This document shows, one piece after another, positions 49,101 through 61,340 of a stretch of 64,000 nt of DNA. This stretch comes from Phytoseiulus persimilis (lineage: Eukaryota > Arthropoda > Arachnida > Mesostigmata > Phytoseiidae). Numbering within the stretch: position 1 is the stretch's first letter; each line of letters opens with the position of its first letter. The DNA lies in NCBI GenBank assembly GCA_037576195.1, contig CM075101.1, positions 44,702,001 through 44,766,000 on the forward strand. The letters run 5' to 3'. The notes under the pieces are model-generated. The model was not told the DNA's origin. It saw nothing but the letters and a program-made list of their open reading frames with translations, and did not search any database. The position numbers and the translations under genes were made by a program.

Positions 49101-52076
49101 CTTCAGCAGCTTCGTCTTCATCGTCCGTGCCACGACGGTCATCATGCTCGTAGAACGCACCCTTCTTCGGGATATATTGTGGATTACTCTTGTCCTCATC
49201 GAAGTCCAGATTCGCATCTTCGTCTGAAACGGTCTCGCTTTTCTTCGGGGGCGAGACTTCGTGTTCTTCTCCGTACGATGCGTTTCCTTCGTCTTCGTCC
49301 GACCATTCTTCTCCTGCAAAACAGAGAAAGCTATCAGCGTGAAGATTTGCGCTCCTCAGCATCGGGTTGATGGGTGAAACAGTTCGTTACGAGGAGTACT
49401 CACCCTCGCCAGGTTGGTCGACTGCGTCTTCGTCGACGGCAATTCGGGCTCGAGGATCCTCGGCTTGAGCGCCCGCAGCTTCGGTCACTCCAGCGGTCTG
49501 CTCAGCTACTGGACACTCATTGCCACTGCCATCATCAACGAGCTTGGCATCAGGTTCCTGGATGCCAGAATCGTCTGCGCTCGGTTTGATTTCCGCCCCG
49601 CTCTCGACAGGAGCACTGTTGGAGGCGTCCTGAACTTTCCGCTCCTCAGCCACCCCTTCTTCAGCTTTCGATGGCGCCTCAGCCGGTTTCTCCGCTAGGC
49701 TCTTTTCGGTTTCCTCCACCGAGGGCTCCAAAACTGCCTCGACGGCAAGCCCTTCAACTTTCCCTGCTGAGGGTTTCGGAGCCTCATCTGCGGGAGCTTC
49801 AGCGGTGTTTTCTGCGGGAGGGGCAGCGGTGTTTTCTGCGGAATCGCTTGGTGCTCGGTCCGGCGATTCCGGGAGCTGTTTCTGGTTCTGAGAACCAGCG
49901 GACTCGGGAGCTGTCGTCCCGGGAGCGGGTGGCGCATCCAGCTTTTCCGCGGGTGGTTCCTCTTCGGTCGCAGGAACGACCGCTTCGGTTCCGGAATCGG
50001 CCTCAATCTTGACAGCTTCGACCGGTTCGGAGACATCGGATTCGACCCCTTTTTGCTCAATCTTCACTACTGGTTGGCTCTCGGCAGGAGCGACCTCGGG
50101 AACAATGGCGGCATCCCCAACGGGAGCATCTTCCGCGGGCTTGACGGAAGTCTCTGCGGGCGCGGCGGGAGTCTCTGCGGGCGCGGCGGGAGTCTCTGCG
50201 GGCGCGGCGAGAGTCTCCGCGGTCTTGGCGGGGGTCTCTGCGGGCGCGGCGAGAGTTTCCGCCGGTGCAGCCGGATGGGCTTCCTCGAGGTTCGCAGCGG
50301 GAACTTTCTCAGCCGCTTCCGCGGGGGCTCCTTCCAGGTTAGCAGCGGCCGTAGCTGTGGATTTGAAATCCGCGACGGAAGTAACGGCGGGCGAAGTCGC
50401 CGCCGATTCTGAGAGAATTTCTTTCGTGGTTCCCGGAGGAGTCCCTCGGGCGTTCTCGGTTTTTACAACCGGGGCCACAACTTCGGCGGTCGCTGGTTCT
50501 CTGTTGTTCGCTGCGTCATCGGCCATTTCGGAGTTGGTTGCGCTGGATTCTACGGATGAGCTTCTCGAGTGTGAGGAACCTGACGAAGAAACCTCAGAAG
50601 GCGTTTGGCTTTCTGGAGTTTTGCTGTTGGAAGATTCTCCGGTCGCGACTTTCTCGTTGTCCTTTTTTACGGGGGCAGCCTTCACCTCTTCTTTCTTCTC
50701 GACGCTTTCCGCGGCCGGCGTCTGAAAAATACGTTGAAGTTAACGACGCAGCTGGATTCCGCTGGCAGCCGGACAGGGTAACTACTCTGGTGCTTGCGAA
50801 ACTCGATCACCGTCTGCCTCTGAGGGAGCACATGACATCAGTGTCGGTTCATCCAAACTAAAGATGATATCGTGCAGGGATCTCAACTATTCGAAGAGGA
50901 AGCTACGGTTGGTCGATCATGGAATGAAAAATCAATTCGCAAGTTTGAAGTTAGCTGCCACTGCTTCCAAAGCTGACAGTGAGGCCGAAACTCAACCGAC
51001 AACCACTGGTCTGACAACTTCATGAATCTCTGCCCCGAATCGAAACGGGACAGTTCCTCGCTCGGATCCGAAAGATCGGATCGCAAAGGCGAGGACCTCG
51101 CCGGAACCGGCATACGAACCATGGAGAACTTTAACGGAAAGTGGTGGCGGATACTCCGAGCTCCTTCACGAACTCACTTCAGGAGAATCCCCTCACAGAC
51201 ACTTCGGTGAATTCTGATTTGGAAGATTTGAGACTCGATTTCAGAAGTTCCTGAAGATTCCGATGTTGAAACAACGGAATCTATAAACTTGAGTCAGGTT
51301 GTTCTTCTCAACGCGAGCGCCGGAGAACTCACACGTCGCACCGTTGGAATTCGATCTCCGCGTATTCAAAGAACAAAACTGAAGAGGGTCTGCTCCGAGC
51401 GTCGAAGTGAAGTGGACCCCTCGCGATCTCCGTTCTCTCTCCAGATGGTAATCGTTTCGTCTCTTCTGGGAACGAGTTCGCGGAATCGCAGTGCGGCGGA
51501 AGAGAAGTTGGGCTCTCCGGAATCCAGAAATGGCCTCAGGGCTCGTGGAATGCGAGACACCACGAGTTCAAGAAGAGCACAATCAATTAATGGACGAGAA
51601 CGAATTTCCGTAGCTCGAGCATTATTTTGGTTCGTCGGGAGGATTTCGTCTCAGAAAAACACCGCCCTCCCTATCAGACGAATCGACCACAACGGGACAG
51701 GGATAGATGAGATCGCAACATCGGAACTGCCGACCGGCGATGTAAACCAACCGACCAAGGGTCGGTGTACAAACACAGAAGCACGCGGGTACCTGAACAG
51801 AGGAGCTGTGCACCAGGAGCAATCACAGCACAAGCGAGCGAGTGAAAACAACGCGAATCGAAGAACTCCGCATAAAGTGCGAACAGACTTGTAGCATATA
51901 AATAGCACCGTAGGACCACCATGGACTGCGAAATGGTAGAGTTTACACGGAGTCAGACATCACAGAAACGTGCACAGTCGAGAGAGCATAGTCAGAGACA
52001 GATCGGGTCGGTGTTGTTTTTCGGATAGGGAACATGCGGGACGGGGAAGCTGTACCTTGCGGACGAACGAGGACAT
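46181..52076 (-). CDS. CASC3: CASC3 / Barentsz (MLN51), exon junction complex
   Basis: Six exons, 1247 aa, read downward: 52076-52056, 50721-49404, 49313-48534, 48178-47825, 47548-46859, 46761-46181. All phases close. CASC3 joins eIF4A3, MAGO and Y14 in the exon junction complex and works in mRNA localisation and decay. The SELOR domain (about residues 485-635) is clear: NPQYIPKKGAFYEHDDRRG, then WDHDMFDPNEQGPKS and YGYDIRDE. The Trp and His-Asp of WDHDMF correspond to residues that contact eIF4A3 and RNA in human CASC3. The C-terminus has the family's GGITYYSATQQ and IPIKPPPD segments. Human CASC3 is 703 aa; here the part before SELOR is ~480 residues of Ala/Pro/Glu-rich repeats, and after it comes an Asp-Arg-rich RDAGR repeat. 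An in-frame ATG at 52094 would extend the start by six residues. Exon 1 is only 21 bp, so the true 5' end is the least certain part. Confidence 0.92.
47098..47275 (-). repeat. 21-bp coding minisatellite in CASC3
   Basis: About eight head-to-tail 21-bp units encode DPR(D/E)AGR in CASC3 exon 5. They are flanked by diverged relatives (GDARDAGR, GDVRESGR, DNREVGR). The near-identity of adjacent units at DNA level indicates recent replication slippage or unequal exchange, with the reading frame kept. Confidence 0.9.
48260..48275 (+). repeat. Poly-G tract (16 G) in CASC3 intron 3
   Basis: An uninterrupted run of 16 G on the plus strand (C16 in the CASC3 transcript) sits ~80-95 bases upstream of the exon 4 acceptor. 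It could form a G-quadruplex in DNA, and its length is probably variable. Confidence 0.8.
50150..50275 (-). repeat. Ala-Pro-Ala-Glu-Thr coding repeat in CASC3 exon 2
   Basis: Degenerate 24-27-bp units encode APAETPAAPAET-like segments, at least five in a row. They explain part of the enlarged N-terminal region of this CASC3. The composition is low-complexity and probably disordered. Confidence 0.75.
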
Positions 52077-54140
52077 TTTTGTAAAGAAACTCATTATGAA
52101 ACTCTGTTCTGATGGCGGATTCCCCGGATGATTGTTGTCGAGATGACGATGATCGTGAGTGTACAGAGGACGAGCAGAGAGCTAGTTGGAGCAGGGTCCG
52201 CTTTCGGAGTGGACGTGGGAGCTTCAGGTTACGCTGGCAGCGATGCGTGCCGCTCGAAACCTGGTTGTATCCTGCGTGTACCCTTTATCCTGCCCAGTCC
52301 CTCACTCTGCTCTTCCCTGCCTTGCCGGAGCGATAGGTAAACCCGACCGAGAGCACGAATCACACACGTCGAAACCGAGTATCACTAGAAACCGCGACGA
52401 CCAATGCGCATACTTTACTTTTGAGAAAATTTCGCGTCACGGCCGAATTCGTTTGAACTCTAGCAGCCCACGATCGCTACGGCGACGTTGCCGAATGCTG
52501 CCATCTTAGTCAGCCACCGAGAGGAGAGACAAAACACACCACACAATATCCACACAGCGACCGTCAGGCAAGCACCACACCACTAGCAGCGGCAGTAGTC
52601 GTGTGGGGAGGATATATTCTGTCGAGCGGGCGGGCGGGCGGGCGAGCGAGCGGCCACACACACACGCAGGACGTGCAAAACAATCCACGCGCTGTCTGCT
52701 GACACACTTACTGTTTGTAGTCTGCTCCGGTCGCTCTCTTCGGAGGAGAGAAGATCTAAAACTTTCGTTGCAGAGGTCCTTCTGTAACGGGCACTGGGAT
52801 TCTCGTCCGACTGCTTCACTGAGAGATCGCTTCGGAAGTAGATGACTTCAATTGAAGCTCTGAGGCTCCGTCGCTGGCTTTTGTCCCGTTCGCCGGCCCC
52901 TCTCTCGTTCTCTCTTCCTCAACATTCTGAGTGAGCGCGCAGCCACTGATGATTGTGATCCTCAGATGCTTCGGGGGTCGAAGTCCAATGCGGGGCTCGC
53001 CGCCTTTCGTACGCAATCGATTCAAGGAATGGTTTTTGGCCACAGAGGGCGATGAGTGCTGACCCCTGGAGAATGATTCGTGAATGGTCTCCATAATCAG
53101 TTGGCTCAGAGAATTGCGGTCGGTTACGCGGTGTTCGACAACTGGACTCGGTTCTTCTGAGAATGCAGACTCCAATCTCCGGTTCGGAGTACACTGATCT
53201 CCGGAAGAGCTCTGAACTCGCGGGAGTTCCGACAAGCAGGCCTCAAACTTGGAACGAGCTCTGAATTCCTGCTTCGCCGAGGGGCGAAGGGGGTTGGCTG
53301 CTGTGGGTAGCATTTTGTGAGACTCTCAGAGCTCCGCCCCGGGCGGTGGAGGTGCGCCTCTGCCATGAGACCCTCAGGACTGAATCTCGTCTCCGAACTC
53401 CTCATAGGGATTTCTGCCGAGGGAGCAATCTGCAGAGACCAACGGAGAAATCTGTGAATATTCTTTCACTAGCTCATGTGTAGAACGCCTTCGAATCAAC
53501 GTGTGCTTTTCACAGTCGAATGAAGCAATGTTCCCATTTTGACCATCGAATACGATGAGGTGGCACTTGATCGATTGAAGAAGTTATCACAGTATTCTGC
53601 GCAATAAATTCCGGCGCAGAGTCAGTCAACGACCTGTCATCGCTCTCAACCACGATAAGAATCTGGAAAACATAGAGAGGAACATAAGGAACTCATCATA
53701 TAACGAACTCGGCAGGTAGCGAACTTATCAGATCATAAACTCATCTGGTATAGCCATAGGGATTTCGCATTGAAGATTGAGAAATCAGGTCAACCTGTGG
53801 GAAGGCTCTGGGAATCATTCCGAAGCTATTTCGTTTCAGTTCCGGTGATGATTCTAGAGCGAACTGGGAGTGGTCCTGGGAGAACTCAGAGATCAATTTG
53901 GAACTGTCCCAGATATCATTTTTAGAGGTTTATTTTGGGAGAAGCAACTCACAAAGGAGAGACCCTATGATTCACAAGAGGAACTGTGAAGCTTAGGAAA
54001 GTGAAAACATTACAATGGGGATAGATACAAGAGTCATGGGAAAAACTGCACGTTCGCACAACCCAGACGAATGGGAAATTCAGCTGGAGTGTGGGGCTGA
54101 TATCTATACAAATCTATCTATCTTCTATCTATATCTGTAA
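52077..54140. other. CASC3 upstream region, no supported gene
   Basis: Contains the CASC3 promoter and 5' UTR. There is a GGGC/GAGC-rich simple repeat near 52625-52650, followed by a CA run. A plus-strand ATG at 52112 opens a short acidic frame with a good GTGAGT donor after ~45 bases. It begins only 35 bp from the CASC3 ATG and continues into nothing recognisable. Confidence 0.4.
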
Positions 54141-54143
54141 AAG

Positions 54144-54419
54144 ATGCCGGCCGGTCCAACCGGTGATCCGAATAAACGCCAGGGCAGCGGCTCGGAGCTT
54201 GACGAATCCTCGCATACTCACGTGGAATCGGCCCCAAATGGTTATGGGCCGCCTGATACTTTTCTTGAAAACCTCCGGAAGCCGGATTACGAAGGAAACT
54301 TGACAACTTCCTTGTCGCCGGCCGCAGTATCTTCCAGTTCGAAAGGGCGCGCCTCGTCCAACCGCTTTTTCCACGGTCACAAACCGAGAATACTCGGAAA
54401 CTTTGTCGTCGCATGCTGA
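54144..54419 (+). CDS. Hypothetical 91-aa ORF or 5' exon
   Basis: ATG-initiated frame, MPAGPTGDPNKRQGSG..., ending RFFHGHKPRILGNFVVAC. The N-terminal two-thirds is polar and the end basic. I recognise no family. It could be an orphan gene, a first exon, or chance. No convincing donor or downstream exon was found, and the neighbourhood is repeat-rich. Confidence 0.25.
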   Translation: MPAGPTGDPNKRQGSGSELDESSHTHVESAPNGYGPPDTFLENLRKPDYEGNLTTSLSPAAVSSSSKGRASSNRFFHGHKPRILGNFVVAC

Positions 54420-55200
54420 AGAGAAAGAGCACGCCAAGAGCCAATGATCCTGTAGCGATTTCGGTGTTGTGAAAGACGCGGTGCACAGCGATTCGATTTC
54501 GTTTGTTCGTTCATGGTCCCGTTGCTCGACTCCGTAGAGCCCGTGACGACACGGTGCGAGGAAAGTCGGACGGCTGCCCACCCGATACAGGGAGTGAACA
54601 TCCTCAGGTCGCCTTCCTTCCAAGCACCCTAAGGTTTACCTGCGACAGTCACTTCCACTTCCATTTCAAATTTACAAGGTAAATGTGAACCGTAATTGAT
54701 GTGAACCGCACCGTGGATCTCATCGTGGTCAAGCCTGAACTAGCTGCAGTGCAATTGATCAACTGCCATGATGGGCGTCCCAAGAAAAAAAGCAACCTCC
54801 TTCGAGTACTCAGCTATTCTGAAAGACGGAAAATCCTGCGCCAGGTCCTTCAAGAGCAAGAGATCAATCGTAGAAGACGAAATTTCCATCAGGAAGTTGT
54901 GGACAAAACTACATCGATGTGGTGCGAGATCCTCTGGGTGACCTGGGTGGTGGTCGAACCTGCTTCCGTCGGAAAAGACGTGGATGGGCGAAACGCGAAA
55001 TTCATGAATGGTAAATTGAACCTAGAATGTCGCCAAACCTCATCCTGGATCCGACCAGAGAACAATGCGACAGAAACCACCTCGAACAAGAAAAGGTCTC
55101 CCCGAACCGGATGATTGCGATAGGATGTTGAAAGCATGATGATCGGGATAAGCCCCCTCTATCGTGAAGACAGATACATGATCTCTTGAATGAACTACCT
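54420..55200. other. Intergenic stretch, nothing recognised
   Basis: The one longer frame (54701-55114 plus) has no ATG start. It contains a basic RPKKKSNLLRVLSYSERRK stretch without a family match. Confidence 0.4.
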
Positions 55201-56396
55201 ACATGCCGCACATCAAGGGTCGACAAAGTCAGGGTCCCGGGACAAGATACCTGCCCAGCGCCCAAAATCTGGGGCCCCGGTGCCGACCAGGGATCTGGCT
55301 CCGTGCTCAGGTAGGGAGTATCCGGGCCCGGCCTCGGGATGGTTTTGGGACAGATTCGGGCCCGACCACGGAGTCGATCTGATTAAACAAACTTTCAGGA
55401 GTCGATCTGACCGAATTTTTAGGGGTATGTCGACATGATTCCTGAGTCGATGTGACAATACTTTCCAGGATCCCGAGGGTGATTTCGTAGTGGATCTTGG
55501 CATACTTCCAAGGAGTCATGGAGGTGGTCCCGAAGAAGCCAGAATATGCCTCAGATCATGGCGCCGGGGCCCAAGATACGCCGCAGATCATTTGGCCTGG
55601 GCCCAAATCTCGGAACGCGCGCGAAGAGTGCTTCTGTGGGTGATTTTTCTCCGAGTGCCTACGGGTCGACCTGGATTTCATCTCTTAGGTGTTCCGGGGC
55701 AGATTTCGGAGACGGATAGCATCTGTGAAACTTGCTGATCGGGTAAGCGGAATGAATGAGAGAATGGATCACTGATGCAATCGAAGTGGTCCGACTCGAA
55801 CGTGAGGTTCGGAATATTGCGGATTCTACGGAAGGAAAATGAGATGCGTCCGGTCACGGTAGAAATCCACACACACTTGTGTGGTTCGCACTATTCGTAT
55901 CACAGCGAATCGTGGTCATGAAGGGCATCACAATATTCTCATTCTGACCCCAAAATCATTCATGCTAAATTATTCCACACCATCTGAGCGTAGATATCCC
56001 TCCTCGTTTCGATTATTCCGACATCATGGAAATTCCTTTAGGTATTTGAATCCGTGCCCACTTCTCGAAGATAATTTCGCCCCGGTCCGAATCATATTTT
56101 TCGCTCGACCTGACCATACTTATTGAACTTCAGGGAGGTGATTCCGAGGTCGATCTGATCGTATCTCTTGGAACCCAAGGGTAGTGTTCCGCTAGGCTTC
56201 CAACATGCTGCAGCCAGGCGAGGGAAGCCGCCGGCTCACAGAGCGGAGTATCCATCGCGACGGGCCGGCAGCGGCTGCAGCGGCAGCCGCTGAGAGAAGG
56301 AAAAATAAAGATCTGAAGAAGAAAATCAGAGAAGGGAAAATAAAGATTTTAAACGGTATGATGATGATGAAACATGGCATTGGCTCAGGTTGAGTT

Positions 56397-56575
56397 AGGT
56401 TCCTGGCGAGCGAGCGAAGCGGTGCGAGCTGACCGATAGCATGCGACCCCGAAGCAGTGCGGGGGATTGGATAGGGTTGGGTTCCTGGCGAGTGAGCGAA
56501 GCGGTGCGAACTGACCGATAGCATGCGACCCCGAAGCAGTGCGGGGGATTGGATAGGGTTAGGTTACGTTCCTGG
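56397..56575 (+). repeat. 81-bp tandem duplication
   Basis: Two nearly identical units begin GGTTCCTGGCGAG at 56399 and 56480. A third partial start lies near 56562, and a diverged copy at ~56850-56930. Units end in GCAGTGCGGGGGATTGGATAG. The unit is preceded by GTTAGGTT-like sequence. Confidence 0.8.
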
Positions 56576-56662
56576 CGTCGGCTCGTTGGCCGTGTGGCAT
56601 AAACCAACGCCTTGGGTGCCACGCTAAGCTAGCAATCGCGGGTTCGATCCCCGGCCGGGACA
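56576..56662 (+). mobile_element. tRNA-derived SINE head (candidate)
   Basis: An A-box-like TTGGCCGTGTGG at 56586-56597 and a strong B-box GGTTCGATCCC at 56641-56651, ~45-55 bases apart, form the RNA polymerase III internal promoter layout. The sequence ends CCGGCCGGGAC like a tRNA 3' acceptor arm, but the 5' part does not pair fully with it, so it is not a functional tRNA. The following ~200 bases may be the SINE body. Confidence 0.45.
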
Positions 56663-57299
56663 ACAAATTTCTTATGTGGTAAAAAGAGGATTTAATTTAT
56701 ATCAGAATTAAATCTGAACCATCTTAAGACCCAAGCCCACCGCCCGCAATGGGATTTGCGAGGCGATAGGGAGTGTTACTGAAGCAATACCGAAAGGTGA
56801 ATCCGGGACACTCCTGAGGGCTGGCTGAGAGGTTCAGCCGAAAACAGAGAGGTTACGTTCCTGGCGAGCAAGCGAAGCGATGCGAGCAGACTGACAACAA
56901 GCGGGCCCCAAGCAGTGCGGGGAGACGCGTTTATGACCAACCCATACCGACAAGCAGTGTATTGATAGCCTCGGAGGCTGAAAAAGGTGCCCGATTCAAA
57001 CGACATGGCCCTCTCCTTAAACGCTCTCCAATGCACCGCCATGGTGGCCAGTGCTTGGAACGCCATTTTGGCGACTTGATCGTGTTGGGCGCCAGCCGGA
57101 AAAATACCGAAAAATCACTCAGAGAAGCAATCTTTGCGCACGGTTCGAGATTTGGGCCTCGGATAATTGATCCGGGGCGTATTTCGGGCTCCGGCGCCAT
57201 GATCTGGGGCATATTCTGGCTCCCAGCGCCATGATCTGGGGCATATTCTGGCTCCCAGCGCCATGATCTGGAGCATATTTTGGGGCCAGAGCGGAGAGA

Positions 57300-58510
57300 G
57301 TTTGTCAACCCCTGCCGCAGACGAACTACGTCGAGCGTCGCAGCGAAGCGCGATGGGGTACGCTAGTAGATAATAACACTCACTAGAAAAAACCGAAGGT
57401 TCATTATCTGGAAGATGCGAGAGGATAGAGCTCAGGAAGAGTTTGGAATTGTACGTTGGAGGGTAGACTAGAGAGGGAAGGGCATCGCGAAGACAAAATG
57501 TGCGGGAGACGAAGACAGAGACAAACTTAGCGGAGAGATCGCTGAATAATCGAACTGAAAATGGGTGTTGTTTGGCCCTACGGTTGGTCACACGCACGGG
57601 GACCGAAGAGGGAGGAACGAGCGAAGAAATTCCAGCTGAGCATTTCCAATGGAAGCATCGATAGGATAGACTGAAGTCGGCGACCGTTCGTCGACAGCAC
57701 GAGGATTCAAGAGAGGGGAAACGCTTCCTGCACCGATGAGACGAACAGAACTCGATCTGTTCCCTCGAGAGAGAAGAGTTTAAAGAGCAACACAGGGTGA
57801 AGGGGCAACAATAGCACTTGGCTCGAAAGAGGAAAGGAGACGCCCGATATTGAGACAGCTGACGAAGGACGCAACGTGTTGTCCTTCAAACAAAAGCCAA
57901 GTTGTGGGACAGGTTTTCATCGAGAAAAAAATGGGCTTCATCTTCAGAGAATTGAGCTGGATCATTGATTCTGCGTGGTTTAATCTTCGAGATAGAGCTG
58001 GAGGGTTCCGTGAACGATTCTGGGAAAATATGGGGATGGTTCTCGGATGAGTTTGTGATGGAGTGAAATCCCCGTGTTCCATGATCTGAACGCGAACAAT
58101 GGAACACGTCCTCCTCGAACGCAAACAAATCCCCGGATGCTGAGCGTATAATTCAGAAACGACGAGGAGTACACAAAGGGAGTACGCCAAGAGTGGCATC
58201 CGACACCTAGAGCATACTTGAGCTATGGGAAGAGAAGAAGGACGCAGACCGTGTGTCTTAGAAAAGGAATAAGCGCATCGTCGACCAGCTGAGTCATCGC
58301 TGCGTACTGAGGGTCTGATACCATATTTGAAATGAAAATACGGCGGACAGATGGTCAGAAAAAAATCAATAGATCAATCTCCACAGTATTTCATTTGCCA
58401 AGTTCGTGTTCTGATAAGTCTGTTACCTGGCAACTTCGTTGTCTGCCAAGTGCCAGGATCATTACCTGCGAAGTTCACGATGCGGAGAGTCCGTTATCGA
58501 TAACTTCTTT
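57300..58510. other. Intergenic stretch left of the MULE
   Basis: No supported gene. The open frames here are short, overlapping and without motifs. Confidence 0.45.
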
Positions 58511-58753
58511 ACCTGTGGGATTCCCCGGTACGGTACAGCCCGTCGCTGATGACTCGCCGCCGGAAACTCGTCGCCGGACAACTCGTCGCTGGGATGGATC
58601 TTCGGTTTGGGTTCGAAATCCCGATTACCCGGAATCCCGAATACCCAGAATCCCGATAAACATACCCAGAATCCCGAATCCTCGGAATCCCGACACCTTC
58701 TCTCCACTTAAATAGAGCCTTGGTGGAAGTCAACGAGACTTCTATGCTTAGCG
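58511..58753 (+). repeat. MULE left terminal inverted repeat
   Basis: Outer part 58511-58595 carries ACTCGTCGCCGG-type repeats. Inner part 58607-58753 carries AATCCCGAATACCCAG-type repeats and ends in CTTCTATGCTTAGC. Both parts have inverted counterparts in the right arm. Confidence 0.85.
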
Positions 58754-59562
58754 ATGGATTTGATCGAGGACCAGGAGAGTATGAGAGGAAGCTGGGGTTT
58801 TAGAGAAAACTATAGAAGCCACGCATGGGATTAGCGGCGGCGCGATTCGGTACTCATATCGGGTATTTTCCACGGAGAAAGCGACTCCCGAGCGAATTCG
58901 GATAACTTGAGGTCGTCCCATCGCAGGCAGATTTCCGCAGCCGCAGCGGTCTTGAACCCCAACTGTACACAAGAATTCGTCAACTTCGCAATCTGAAAAT
59001 GACGAATGGGCACTACTCACTTACATGTCTGGGATGAGATGTCGACGCGACACCAGTATCATTGATTTCCATAGAACCCAGGCAGCCGAGATCGCGGAGC
59101 GGGCATCCAGAACCACGCGGAAAAATCGTGACACACGGCAATTCGCGACAGTGACATCCATGGGAACAATGAGCTATTTGAAACTTCTCCAATCCAAGCA
59201 ACACTCGCGTCAGTCGATTCACAGAGATGGAGCCACGGGCCGCCCATCAAACCGTTGTTCGCGCACCTCTTCCACAGAGGTTACCGTTCGTCGAAAATTA
59301 TACGTGCCCGTACTTGTTCCCATAATTGTCAACATTAATATGACATGATCTATCAGCATCAGATTCAAGCTCTTCAGGCCTCTCTTCACATGACGACTCC
59401 CATTCGAGGGAATGAGCTCTGCTTCAGTTTTCGCGAGGACTTCGAGAACAATTCGGTTTCGAAATCCATGATTCTGCTCCCAAGCAGTCTTACAACGGCC
59501 TCATGCGCAGGGGGCGCAATCGCAGGAGGTTTCAGTGCGGTGAATTCGAAAGTGACGCCAGA

Positions 59563-61340
59563 ATGAATGTCGAAGAAGTACTATCGCACAAGAAAAATAG
59601 TCTGTTTCTTATTGACACGGATTGTGGCCAGTTCGTGTATGAGATAGAGAAGAAAAAGTTGAATAGGTGCTATTGCCGCTGTGTGAAAGCCAAGGACGGA
59701 AAGTGTCCAGCGCGGGCAACCATTGATAAGGTAGATATTCCGCCCCCTTATTGATCAGTATCGACCATCGATAAATAAGAGGTAATCAGAATCAAATAAT
59801 AAAATTCTGCTCAATTACTCTCAGAACCCACAGCCTGAGCTGGTGAAGTTATCTTCCGAGCACAACCACGCGAATGAGGAAAGCGGCGTCATAAGGCGCA
59901 ACGCAATCCGGATAATGGAAGAGAACGTGGTAGCTATGCCAGGCAAGTCGTGTCGGGAAGTGTACCACGAGGTCTTGGCCGCCACCGTCTCTGAGCTCCG
60001 AGCTCAACGTCCCATAGAAGAAATCGGAACCCTGCTCCCAGCACTCGACAACGTTCGCAGTGCCCTGCAGAGACACCGAGCAAAGACTCGGCCGGCGCTA
60101 CCCCGCAGTCTGGCCGACATACGTTTGGAGGGAGCTTTCACGAGGACAAACGACGACGAGACGTTCCTGATTGTAGACGACACCGATAGTGCAAACAATC
60201 GAATCTTCGGCTTCTGCAGCGATGAAGCTCTCGAAATTCTTTGCGAATCGACCACTGTCCACATGGATGAGACTTTCAAGGTGGTCCCGTCACTTTTCCG
60301 TCAATTGTGTAGCCTCCACGGACGTTTCAAAGGGGTGATGATGCCGTTAGCCTACTTTCTCCTGCCTAATAAAGAGGAAGAAACGTATATCCGGATGTTC
60401 ACGTTGATCCGAACCCACGCTGCGACGAAGAACTTCGTCTTCCGCCCTACGAGGTTCCATCTGGACTTCGAGAAAGCAGTTTTAAAAGCCATAGAAGAGC
60501 TCTTCCCGGTGGCTGAGGTGAAAGGATGCGTTTTCCACCATACTCAGGCTTTATGGAGAAACGTGCAACGCTACGGTCTCACGAACTCTTACCGCAACGA
60601 TGTCAACGTCAAGAAGTGAGTGCAATGGCTCCACCTCGCTAGCATCTCGAAATCTATCGAATATCGTCCTGTTCAGAAGGAAGCATTTCCTCCATGAATG
60701 CCAATTGCAGGTTCATCAAGTCGCTCATGGCATTATGCTTGGTGCCCTTAGAGCATCTAGACGAGGTCTGGATGCAGCTGGACGCGGATTCGCCTTCGCC
60801 ACACCACGAAGCCTACGCCCGGCATGGTCTCTTCAAAGAGTACTTCATCCGAACTTGGATGGAGAATGACGACTTTCCACGGGCCCTCTGGAATCACTAT
60901 GGATGCGATGAACCTATCTCTAGAAATAAATACTTTGCTCATTGATGTGTTCTCCAGCTTGCACGGTGTATCATTCCTCTACCAACCCTCTGAACTGACT
61001 CAGCGATTGTGACAGGAACTTCGGCACTCGGACAACCAACCACCTGGAGGGCTGGCACAATGCCCTCAACAAGAGAGTGAAGGAGGCCCACTGTGATTTA
61101 TACAAGATGATAAGACATCTAGAAACGGACGAACACGAGTTCAAACTCAAGAGGGTCCTCCTCAACGCTGGAAATCCACCGAAAGCAATGCAGAACAAAT
61201 ACCGTGATCTCAACGCGCGCCTCATCCGTCTGACGGAACAGTATCAAGAAGAAGCAATAACACTCATTCATTACGTGAACTACGTAGCCTTCAATCTCCA
61301 CGAGCATGCTCCTTCCCCGTCCACTGATGACGTAGTGTGA
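59563..61340 (+). CDS. MULE transposase with FLYWCH zinc finger
   Basis: Four-exon model, 498 aa: 59563-59730, 59825-60615, 60711-60923, 61016-61340. A FLYWCH-type zinc finger is at about residues 13-77 (RCYCRC, KCPARAT, then EHNHAN). The MULE RNase-H-like catalytic domain follows: first Asp in HMDETFK (D204), second Asp in HLDFEKA (D270), the C-x-x-H element GCVFHHTQALWR, and Glu in TTNHLEGWHNALNK (E402). The enzyme would cut and paste the surrounding element. The first two introns have normal GT-AG ends. The third (60924-61015) fits by phase and homology and has a proper GACAG acceptor, but it starts AAATAA instead of GT, so this copy may be unable to make the full protein. No other frameshift or stop was seen. 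An in-frame ATG at 59503 could add 20 residues. Confidence 0.85.

Larger units (their letters stand above)
55205..57295. repeat. Composite repeat block with inverted arms
   Basis: Segments near 55538-55625 and 57140-57225 are inverted copies. They share AGCCAGAATATGCC(T/C)CAGATCATGGCGCC and CAAATCTCG, and lie ~1.5 kb apart. Between them are copies of the ~55-bp GATTCCGAGGTCGATCTGA repeat (near 55440, 55480 and 56140), an 81-bp tandem duplication and a tRNA-like SINE head. The right arm ends in three 32-bp tandem units (starts 57194, 57226, 57258). The block may be a fold-back element or nested insertions. No transposase frame is visible. Confidence 0.55.

Noticed and set aside
52112..52160. 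Start of a divergent gene opposite CASC3 (MADSPDDCC then GTGAGT)
   Set aside because: Only 35 bp from the CASC3 start codon and no downstream exon could be joined.
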